Below are positions 23,147 through 30,009 of a DNA stretch of 42,030 nt, one piece after another (positions within the stretch are counted from its first letter, which is position 1; each line of letters begins with the position of its first letter). Source of the DNA: Pseudomonas migulae NBRC 103157. GTDB lineage: Bacteria; Pseudomonadota; Gammaproteobacteria; Pseudomonadales; Pseudomonadaceae. A program made the position numbers and the translations under genes. The stretch is taken from NCBI RefSeq assembly GCF_002091715.1, contig NZ_BDAG01000051.1:1-42030 (forward strand), read 5' to 3'. The notes beneath the pieces are model-generated. The model did not search any database and was not told the origin of the DNA. It was given only the letters and a program-made list of their open reading frames with translations.

Positions 23147-24139
23147 TCACCGCATCAACCGCGCCGTACCAAACAAACTGACCCGACTCAATTCACCGTC
23201 CATTTCCTCCAGCAAAACCGGCGCCGTACCACCGGGCATCACCACGTTCACCTCAACCGCCGCCACCCAACCCACCCGCCAGGCTGCACACGCCACCGCG
23301 ATGGCACTGGTGCCGGACGACGCGGTCGGGCCTTCCCCGCGTTCAAACACTCGAGCGACCACTCGCCCTTCTGACTCCCGCATCGCCCATTGCAGATTGA
23401 TACCCGCCGGACACGGTCGCCCTGCCCCCGTCGGCATGGCGTAGGCAATTTGCGTCAAGCCTTCGGACAACCTCGCTTCGCGCATCTGTTCATTGGACGG
23501 CAATGCCTGCACGTCCTCCACAAGCGTCACGCAGTGCGGATTGCCAACCCGTACGAACTGGCTGCGGGACCACGCCGGCTCCAGTGCCGACAGCGGTTGA
23601 ACCTGGCTGAGTTCGCGACCGTTCATTGTCACCCCTTCAACCCCATGCGCACTGACCGCCTCCGGCCCGAACGCCGGTTTGCCCAGATCCAGCCAGAAAC
23701 CCTGCACGCCGTCGACCTGCGCGGCGCTCACCGACGTTTGACCCGGAGAAGGCGTATCGGACTTGTCGTGATGAACCCTGAGCACACAGGCATCGCTGTC
23801 CGGAAAAAGCCCTTGGTCACTGAGCGCCCGGGAAAAAATCGTCAGCCCGTTGCCACTGCGCTCAGCCAAAGTCCCGTCGGTGTTGACGATCAACAGATCG
23901 AACGGCGGCGCTGATTGAAACGGCCCCACCAGCAGTCCATCGCAGCGATGGTCCTTGCTGCCGGGCGGTTGCGTGCCCGGCGCCCAGGCGCAGAACGCCT
24001 CGATGGCCGACATCGCCCATGCCGCGCGGGTTTGCGCCGCCAGACCGGCCTGTTCCGGTAAAGCGATCCCTTCGCGACGCACCGCGTCCGGCGCCACTAC
24101 CGCATAGATATTGCCTCGAGCATCGTAAAACGGCGTCAT
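23147..24139 (-). CDS. DapF-fold epimerase homologue with Ser in place of both catalytic Cys
   Basis: A 330-residue protein with the two-lobed diaminopimelate-epimerase fold. Substrate-site blocks align without gaps: NTDGTLAERSGNG with DapF N.DG....CGNG, and ERGEGPTASSGTSA with DapF RG.G.T.ACG.GA. At the two catalytic cysteines it has Ser95 and Ser275. FVRVGNPHCV is also retained. It is longer than typical DapF (about 275). A canonical DapF must be encoded elsewhere if this cell makes meso-diaminopimelate. The ATG at 24139 has GGGAGG 4 bases upstream, which sets the start; an open frame continues upstream but is antisense to the MFS gene. It may be a racemase, isomerase or dehydratase of an unknown substrate, perhaps linked to the divergent transporter. 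Confidence 0.82.
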   Translation of the reverse strand: MTPFYDARGNIYAVVAPDAVRREGIALPEQAGLAAQTRAAWAMSAIEAFCAWAPGTQPPGSKDHRCDGLLVGPFQSAPPFDLLIVNTDGTLAERSGNGLTIFSRALSDQGLFPDSDACVLRVHHDKSDTPSPGQTSVSAAQVDGVQGFWLDLGKPAFGPEAVSAHGVEGVTMNGRELSQVQPLSALEPAWSRSQFVRVGNPHCVTLVEDVQALPSNEQMREARLSEGLTQIAYAMPTGAGRPCPAGINLQWAMRESEGRVVARVFERGEGPTASSGTSAIAVACAAWRVGWVAAVEVNVVMPGGTAPVLLEEMDGELSRVSLFGTARLMR

Positions 24140-24304
24140 GGCGCCTCCCGTATAATCATCGCAGGCGTGCAACATATCGCGAAACCGCGACGGGCTGTGC
24201 AAGGATGTCGCCCTGCCTGAACGCGAAACCGTCCGGACGCTGATCGAACCACACCGGTGAGTCACTGTCCCTTGGGGACGCGACGTTTTTTGCCAAGGAT
24301 CGAT

Positions 24305-25456
24305 ATGACCAACCTCAACACCCAGACCACCTTCGTGCCCGGACGCCTGGAACAGATGTCCACGCGCGTGGCTTTTTTCATCGCCGGGTTCGGGATCGCC
24401 GCATGGGCGCCGCTGGTGCCTTACGCCAAAGCTCGGGCCGGGCTGGATGAAGGGACCCTCGGTTTGCTGTTGTTGTGCCTGGGGGTGGGCTCGATTCTGG
24501 CGATGCCGATGGCCGGGATTCTGGCCACGCGTTTCGGCTGTCGGCGGGTGGCGGTCGGTGGGACCCTGTTGATCTGCGCGGCGCTGCCGTTGCTGGCGAC
24601 GGTGTCGTCGATTCCGGCGCTGATCGGCGCGTTGTTCATGTTCGGTGCGGGCCTGGGCACGGTGGATTCGACGGTGAACCTGCAAGCGGTGATTGTCGAA
24701 CGGGCCAGCGGCAAGACCATGATGTCGGGTTTCCACGGGCTGTTCAGCCTGGGCGGGATTGTCGGCGCGGCGGGCGTCAGCGCCTTGCTCGGCTTCGGGG
24801 TTTCGCCGCTGGGGGCGATGCTGGTGGTGGTCGTGCTGCTGCTGATCGCGCTGTGCAAAGCCGCGCCGCACATGTTGCCGTATGGCAGTGAAAGTTCGGG
24901 GCCGGCGTTTGCCGTTCCCCATGGCATCGTGCTGTTCATTGGCGGAATGTGCTTCATCGTGTTCCTCGCCGAAGGCGCGGCGCTCGACTGGAGTGCGGTA
25001 TTCCTGGCACAGGAGCGCGGAATCGACACGGCGTATGCAGGGTTGGGTTATGCCGCGTTCGCCTTGACCATGACCGTGGGCCGGCTGACCGGAGACGCGA
25101 TTGTCCACCGCCTCGGGGCGACACGGGTGCTGGTGTTCGGTGGGCTGACCGCCGCTGGCGGTCTGTTTCTGGCGACATTCGCACCGAGCTGGGAGCTGGC
25201 GCTGGTCGGTTATGCGTTGCTGGGGGCTGGTTGTTCGAACATCGTGCCGGTGCTGTACACCGCCGTCGGCAAACAGACAGTGATGCCGGAAAGCGTAGCC
25301 GTGCCGGCCATTACGACGCTGGGTTATGCGGGAATTCTTTCGGGGCCTGCGGTGATCGGGTTCATCGCCCACGGCAGCAGTTTGAGTTTTGCGTTTGGAT
25401 TGATGGCGGTGTTGCTGGTGGCGGTGGCTATCGGCGGGAAAGTGTTGAAAGTCTGA
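24305..25456 (+). CDS. MFS transporter
   Basis: A 383-residue major facilitator protein with about twelve hydrophobic segments. The loop between TM2 and TM3 reads GILATRFGCRRVAVGG, a degenerate form of the MFS motif A, and AGLGTVDSTVNLQAV follows in TM4-5. The sequence resembles the sugar/drug efflux-like FucP/YbjJ branch (FHGLFSLGGIVGA). AAGGAT lies 4 bases upstream of the ATG. It is divergent from the DapF-like gene with a 165-bp gap containing two copies of GCGAAACCG 44 bp apart. Export or uptake of a compound related to the neighbour's substrate is only a suggestion. Confidence 0.88.
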   Translation: MTNLNTQTTFVPGRLEQMSTRVAFFIAGFGIAAWAPLVPYAKARAGLDEGTLGLLLLCLGVGSILAMPMAGILATRFGCRRVAVGGTLLICAALPLLATVSSIPALIGALFMFGAGLGTVDSTVNLQAVIVERASGKTMMSGFHGLFSLGGIVGAAGVSALLGFGVSPLGAMLVVVVLLLIALCKAAPHMLPYGSESSGPAFAVPHGIVLFIGGMCFIVFLAEGAALDWSAVFLAQERGIDTAYAGLGYAAFALTMTVGRLTGDAIVHRLGATRVLVFGGLTAAGGLFLATFAPSWELALVGYALLGAGCSNIVPVLYTAVGKQTVMPESVAVPAITTLGYAGILSGPAVIGFIAHGSSLSFAFGLMAVLLVAVAIGGKVLKV

Positions 25457-25483
25457 ACACAAAATGTGTGTACGACGCTGAAC

Positions 25484-25573
25484 AAGTGTGGGGCTTGCTC
25501 ACGAAAGCGGTCTGTCAGTCACATTTATGTTGGATATGAAACTGCATTCGCGAGCAAGCCTGCTCCCACATTA
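25484..25573. repeat. Degenerate REPIN
   Basis: The left arm AAGTGTGGGGCTTGCTCACG has lost about four bases of the core. The right arm CATTCGCGAGCAAGCCTG and CTCCCACATT is nearly intact. It lies in the convergent gap between the MFS and fecA genes. Confidence 0.8.
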
Positions 25574-25611
25574 GATCTTTGTCGCAAACAGACTTTTGTT
25601 CACTGGAGATC

Positions 25612-25645
25612 CCTGTAAGAGCGGGCTTGCCCGCGATGAAGGCGA
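25612..25645. repeat. Solo REP
   Basis: CCTGTAAGAGCGGGCTTGCC then CGCGATGAAGGCG is one REP unit without a partner; GCGGGC and GCCCGC form its short hairpin. It ends 9 bp from the fecA stop codon. Confidence 0.8.
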
Positions 25646-25654
25646 CTCGGTTTA

Positions 25655-28078
25655 TCAGAACCCGACGCTGGCCTGCACAAAGAACGTGCGTGGCGCGCCG
25701 ACGTACATGCCCGAGTTGTTATCGCTGGAACGGGTGAAGTACTGCTTGTCGAAGATGTTTTTCACCCCGGCACCGACTTTCAGGTTCGACAGCTGCGCGC
25801 CAAAATCATAACCGCCCCGCACGTTCCAGGTGACGTACCCCGGAATGTCGCCGTACTGGCCGTCGGCGGTGCCTTCGGTGATGTAGTTGTTGGAGAAGCT
25901 GCCATTGGCATTCACCGCAACGCCCGGCGAGCGCTGTTTGGACTGGGCAAACGCATCGAGGTTGTAAGTCCAGCGATCGATGTCGTAACGCAGGCCGGCG
26001 GTCGCTACCTGACGCGAGTAGAACGGCAGGTCGCGGCCCTTGAAAGCAGGAATCTCACCTTCATAAACAGCGCGCGTGTAGGTGATCCCGGCATTGGCGG
26101 TCAGGCCGTCGAGCCGCGGGTCGAGTGCCGCCATGTCGTAGTGGACCGAAGCCTCGATGCCCTGGTGCGTGGTTGCGCCAAGGTTGGTCCAGCCCGCGTC
26201 GTTGCTGATGTACTGCAACTCTTTATCGAAGTCGATGTAGAACAGCGTCACTTCGCCGCCCCACACGTCATCGTTATAGCGCGTGCCGACCTCGTAGGTC
26301 TTGGCCTTCTCCGGCTCCAGGCCATTGGCGGTGTTGTCACCTGTGCCCCCCTGGCCGAGCTGGAAATACTGCAGGCTGCCGAACGAGGTTTCGTAGTTGG
26401 CGAACAGCTTCCAGGCATCGGAGAGGTGATACATCACGCTCAAGGCCGGCAGCGGCTCGTTGCTTTCGATGCTGCGGTTCTTTTCCGGCACGCGCTTGCC
26501 GGCGGTATCGAGCACGGGGCGATCGTGCCAGTCGGTGCTGATGTGTTCGAAACGGATGCCGGGCGTGATGGTCCAGTTGCCGACGTCGATTTTGTTATCG
26601 ATGTACACCGAGTTGGCTTCAGTGCCGCCGGTGCGATCCTGATAGACATGGCCGTCCGAGGCCTTGGTCGCGACCGGCTCGTTGTTGACCAGCGCCAGAC
26701 GGCTGGCCTCCTCGTGCATGGCTTCCTTGAGGTAACGATAACCGACGCTGACTTCCTGGGTGGTCGGGCCAACGTCGAACACATGGGACACGCGTGGCTC
26801 AATGCCAAGGGTGTAGTAAGTGCGCGGGAACGAGCCGAGGGTCTTCTGATCGCGGGCGGCGATGTTGCTCCCACGGAAGCTGTCGGAGTAGTAGGTCAGC
26901 ACTTCGGCCTGGGTGCGGTCATCGATCTGCCGCGCCCACTTGAAGGAAATGTCCTTGCGGCGTCCGCTGAAGTTGTCGTTGTTGCGGTCGGACTGAAACG
27001 GATTGGCGTCGTATTGCGCCTGGGTCAGGCCGCCAGGCATGTCGGCGCTGGCGTCGTAGTAATGCAGGTTGAGACTGAAATCGTCGACATCGGTCGGTGC
27101 CCAATGGGTCTTGAGGATCACGTCGTCGATGTCGTTGCCGTTGTTGCGCTCACGGTAACCGTTGCCGTTCACGCCCGAGTACAACAGCGCCACACCGATG
27201 CCGTTGTCCGCGGTGCCGCCAGCGAACGCGGTATCGATGTGTTTCCAGCCACCGTGCCGGGAGGTTTCCAGGGTGGTGCCGATTTCAGCGGAGGCTTTTT
27301 CCGGGATGGCGCGGGTCACGAAGTTGATCACACCGCCGACGTTTTGCGGCCCGTAACGCACGGAGCCGGCGCCTCGAACCACGTCGATGCTGTCGAGGTT
27401 GCCCGAGGAAATCGGCGCCATGGACAACTGTGGCTGGCCGTACGGCGCGAACGCTGCCGGCACGCCATCGATCAGCACGGTGGAGCGTGGCGACAGGCGC
27501 GACGTCAGGCCGCGCACGCCGACGTTCAGGGAAATGTCACTGCCGCCGGTGCCGTTAGCCTCCTGCACTTGCACACCAGGCACACGCTTGAGCACGTCAC
27601 CGACGTTCATCGCACCCTGCTCGACCATGGCTTCGCGGCGAATCACCGTACGCGCGCCGGGGTGGTTTTGCACCACGGCGGCATCGGCGTCACCGAGCCA
27701 GTCGCCCACCACTTTGATATCGGTCACGCCCAGTTCCAGCGGGCCGTTGGCCGCGGAAGTCGGCGTCGGGGTCAGGGTTACCGAACCCTCTTCAATCTGA
27801 TATTCAAGGCCGCTGCCTTGCAGCAACTGGCGCAGGGCCTGTTCCGGTGAGAGATTGCCATCCACCGCCGGGGCTTGCTTGCCGGCCACCAGCTCAGGGC
27901 TGAAAAACACCTGAAGCGAGGTTTGCTGGCCCAGTTCACTGAGGGCCTGACCCAGGGCTTGCGCCGGGATGTGAATGGCATCAGCAGCAAAGGCCTGAGG
28001 CAACGCAACGTTGACCGCCAGCGCAAGAGCCAGCGGCAACCATGGGAGTTTGTTGTTTTTAGCGATGGATTTTTTCAC
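25655..28078 (-). CDS. fecA: TonB-dependent ferric citrate receptor (FecA type) with STN signalling domain
   Basis: An 807-residue outer-membrane receptor. The signal peptide ends LPQAFA-ADAIHIP. The STN domain (about 34-105; PAQALGQALSELGQQTSLQVFF) is the periplasmic module that signals to FecR. The plug contains VLIDGVPAAFAPYGQPQLSMAPIS and VVRGAGSVRYGPQNVGG, which match E. coli FecA closely. A 22-stranded barrel follows, ending in a terminal Phe (FVQASVGF), the usual insertion signal. It starts with GTG at 28078, with AGGA about 11 bases upstream. It lies downstream of fecI and fecR on the same strand, with a 97-bp gap where a FecI-dependent promoter would be expected. Ferric citrate is the likely ligand by similarity. 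Confidence 0.92.
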   Translation of the reverse strand: MKKSIAKNNKLPWLPLALALAVNVALPQAFAADAIHIPAQALGQALSELGQQTSLQVFFSPELVAGKQAPAVDGNLSPEQALRQLLQGSGLEYQIEEGSVTLTPTPTSAANGPLELGVTDIKVVGDWLGDADAAVVQNHPGARTVIRREAMVEQGAMNVGDVLKRVPGVQVQEANGTGGSDISLNVGVRGLTSRLSPRSTVLIDGVPAAFAPYGQPQLSMAPISSGNLDSIDVVRGAGSVRYGPQNVGGVINFVTRAIPEKASAEIGTTLETSRHGGWKHIDTAFAGGTADNGIGVALLYSGVNGNGYRERNNGNDIDDVILKTHWAPTDVDDFSLNLHYYDASADMPGGLTQAQYDANPFQSDRNNDNFSGRRKDISFKWARQIDDRTQAEVLTYYSDSFRGSNIAARDQKTLGSFPRTYYTLGIEPRVSHVFDVGPTTQEVSVGYRYLKEAMHEEASRLALVNNEPVATKASDGHVYQDRTGGTEANSVYIDNKIDVGNWTITPGIRFEHISTDWHDRPVLDTAGKRVPEKNRSIESNEPLPALSVMYHLSDAWKLFANYETSFGSLQYFQLGQGGTGDNTANGLEPEKAKTYEVGTRYNDDVWGGEVTLFYIDFDKELQYISNDAGWTNLGATTHQGIEASVHYDMAALDPRLDGLTANAGITYTRAVYEGEIPAFKGRDLPFYSRQVATAGLRYDIDRWTYNLDAFAQSKQRSPGVAVNANGSFSNNYITEGTADGQYGDIPGYVTWNVRGGYDFGAQLSNLKVGAGVKNIFDKQYFTRSSDNNSGMYVGAPRTFFVQASVGF

Positions 28079-28175
28079 GTCGAACGTAGTCCTGTGGATC
28101 GCAAGAGTGTGCGCCTGTTAATGCAAACCAGTTGCAGTTGGACAGGAAGACGATCAACTCGAAAAAAACCTGAAT

Positions 28176-29159
28176 CTATTTTGAAATTATTTCCTGACTG
28201 CCATCCTCGAGGGTGCGCACGGCCACCGGCAGGATGTTCGGCAAGGCCTTGAGCAGTGCATCGGTGTTGTCGGACTTGAACACGCTGGTCAGGCACAGAT
28301 TGCCGACCTTGTCGTTGCCAACGGTGAGGGGGTTCTCCCGATAGCGCGACACTTCCTCGGCCACTTCGGCAAGGCTGGCGTTGTTGAAGACCAGTTTGCC
28401 GCTACGCCAGGCGGTCAGTTCCGCCGGGTTGACGGCAGACGCCGTCGCGACGGTGCCTTGGGCATCGACACGTGTACCGAAGCCGGCGGTGAGGTTGATG
28501 AATTCGTTGTCGGGCGCACTACGCCCCTGGACCTTGACCGTGCCCTGCTCCACCACGACCCGGGTTTCGCTGACGCCGCGACGCACATCGAAGCGGGTGC
28601 CGGTGACCGTGACCTTGCCGCTGCCCGCCTGGACCACGAATGGCCGATCGCTGTCATGCGCGACGTTGAACATCGCCTCGCCTTCCATCAGCTCAATGTC
28701 TCGATGGCCTTTTTCATAGCGCGCCTGAAGGCGGCTGCGGCTGTTCAGATCGATCACCGAACCGTCCGGCAACGCCACCTGACGACGTTCGCCCAGCGCC
28801 GTCGAAAACTCCGCAGTGTATGGCGCGGGTTGATTCAAGCCGCTGAACAACCCCAAACCAAGCGCCACGGCCACCACACTGGCCGCCACCGCATAACGCA
28901 ACAACGGACGGCGTTGGCTGCGGGTCGGCGGGGTTTCACACAAGGCTTGCAGGCGTGCGGCGGGCACAAGATCCGCCGCCGACCACAAGCCCTGAAGCAA
29001 CTGAAATTCGTCACGATGCTGAGAGTGCTCGTTCAGCCACAGCTCGAAGCGTCGATGTTCTTCGACATCGATAGCCGGTTCCTGCAAACGCACGAACCAC
29101 CGCGCCGCCTCATCGCGAACCGTTGTTTGCCCGCACGCGCAATCACGAGTATCCATCAT
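28176..29159 (-). CDS. fecR: FecR family anti-sigma/sigma regulator
   Basis: A 327-residue inner-membrane regulator that relays the FecA signal to FecI. The cytoplasmic N-terminus (about 10-85; DEAARWFVRLQEPAIDVEEHRRFELWL) is the FecR N-terminal domain. One TM lies at about 91-110 (AVAASVVAVALGLGLFSGL). The periplasmic FecR domain follows (GERRQVALPDGSVIDLNSRS, then VVQAGSGKVTVTGTRFDV), and a C-terminal secretin/TonB-like short domain ends the protein. Two ATGs (29159, 29156) follow AGGA. It is separated from fecI by 148 bp that holds a REP-like element. Confidence 0.93.
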   Translation of the reverse strand: MMDTRDCACGQTTVRDEAARWFVRLQEPAIDVEEHRRFELWLNEHSQHRDEFQLLQGLWSAADLVPAARLQALCETPPTRSQRRPLLRYAVAASVVAVALGLGLFSGLNQPAPYTAEFSTALGERRQVALPDGSVIDLNSRSRLQARYEKGHRDIELMEGEAMFNVAHDSDRPFVVQAGSGKVTVTGTRFDVRRGVSETRVVVEQGTVKVQGRSAPDNEFINLTAGFGTRVDAQGTVATASAVNPAELTAWRSGKLVFNNASLAEVAEEVSRYRENPLTVGNDKVGNLCLTSVFKSDNTDALLKALPNILPVAVRTLEDGSQEIISK

Positions 29160-29223
29160 GGAAGTTCCTGTTTGGCTGGGGATGAGAAGGCGCGGCGCCT
29201 TTGTTTCGTGCAGAGGCTGGCGA

Positions 29224-29292
29224 AGGCTGCGATCTTTTGATTTTCGGCAACTTCAAGGGCGCCAAAAGATCGCAGCCTACGGCAGCTCCTAC
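29224..29292. repeat. REP-like element (GTAGGAGCTGCCG family) inside the fec operon
   Basis: AGGCTGCGATCTTTTG at the left pairs with CAAAAGATCGCAGCCT at the right, and the right arm continues ACGGCAGCTCCTAC. The outer part of the left arm is missing. It is the same family as 7964-8045. It lies between fecI and fecR, which are normally adjacent. Confidence 0.85.
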
Positions 29293-29307
29293 GAAAGCCA
29301 GCGCACA

Positions 29308-29808
29308 TCATGATTGCAGTCCGTCGAGGCGGTCGCGCAGATGCCGCAGGGTGCGGATCATATACTTTTCCACCATGTTCTTGGACAGCCCCAGGCGTTC
29401 GGCGATTTCGGCCTGGGTCAGGCCTTCGATCTTCTGCCAGACAAACACCTTGCGACAATTGACCGGCAACTCGGTCAGCGCCCGCTCGATGGAATCAGCC
29501 AACTGGATCGCCTGCATGAAATGCTCCGGGTCGCCGGACGACGACACACTGTGATCGATCGCCTCCGACTCCATGGCGCCCCGTCGATCCTCACGCCGAT
29601 AACCATCCACTGCGATGTTGCGCGCGGTCTGGTGCAAATACGCCCGGGGTTGCGCCACCGCCGCCGAATCGGACTCAAGCACCCGCACGAAGGTGTCGTG
29701 GGCCAGATCCTCAGCCTGCTGACGATTTCTCAGGCGACGGGTCCAGGTGCCAACCAACTCTTCGTAATGCTCGAAAAAGCCGTGTCTGCGGGGCAACTTG
29801 GGGGTCAT
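29308..29808 (-). CDS. fecI: FecI-type ECF sigma factor
   Basis: A 166-residue ECF sigma factor. Region 2 contains LVGTWTRRLRNRQQAEDLAHDTFVRVLE, and region 4 contains LTELPVNCRKVFVWQKIEGLTQ then AEIAERLGLSKNMVEKYM, as in FecI-like iron-starvation sigma factors. I chose the ATG at 29808, where the family N-terminus begins; an in-frame extension of 59 residues upstream lacks homology and crosses the Fur-like site. There is no clear ribosome-binding site. The candidate Fur box is 27-45 bp upstream. It is divergent from tynA. It probably directs RNA polymerase to fecA when FecA binds its ligand. Confidence 0.92.
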   Translation of the reverse strand: MTPKLPRRHGFFEHYEELVGTWTRRLRNRQQAEDLAHDTFVRVLESDSAAVAQPRAYLHQTARNIAVDGYRREDRRGAMESEAIDHSVSSSGDPEHFMQAIQLADSIERALTELPVNCRKVFVWQKIEGLTQAEIAERLGLSKNMVEKYMIRTLRHLRDRLDGLQS

Positions 29809-29834
29809 TGCAGTGTGCTGTGAAGACGGGCGTG

Positions 29835-29853
29835 AATAATAATGCTTCTTATT
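29835..29853 (-). promoter_or_regulatory. Candidate Fur box upstream of fecI
   Basis: AATAATAATGCTTCTTATT is an imperfect palindrome of A/T-rich hexamers in the style of the 19-bp Fur box (GATAAT repeats). It matches itself at 13 of 18 non-central positions. It is centred 36 bp upstream of the fecI ATG, where Fur repression would be expected. Confidence 0.5.
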
Positions 29854-29925
29854 AACCGGAAGCAATGGATTCCATCCGAGGCAGATCAGCGGGAAAGTTG
29901 ATTTAGGCACACAGCCAAAGGATTC

Positions 29926-29941
29926 TGGCAGGCATTCAAAA
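29926..29941 (+). promoter_or_regulatory. Candidate FeaR site upstream of tynA
   Basis: TGGCA followed by 8 bases and AAA fits the pattern TGNCA-N8-AAA that I recall for FeaR of E. coli. It begins 84 bp upstream of the tynA ATG. A CTGGCA...TGCCAG inverted repeat overlaps it (29925-29948). The match is short, so the call rests mainly on the feaR-tynA neighbourhood. Confidence 0.35.
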
Positions 29942-30009
29942 GATGCCAGCCACTGGCTGTAGCAAAGTGTGCTAATGCCAGTCATCGGCTTTCGTCCAGG
30001 AACCCAGAC

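Noticed and set aside
24140..25462. A leftward open frame continuing upstream of the DapF-like gene to give a 771-residue protein
   Set aside because: The extension is antisense to the MFS transporter and is rich in Arg, Gln and His like other antisense frames here. The ATG at 24139 has a strong GGGAGG site and fits the family start.
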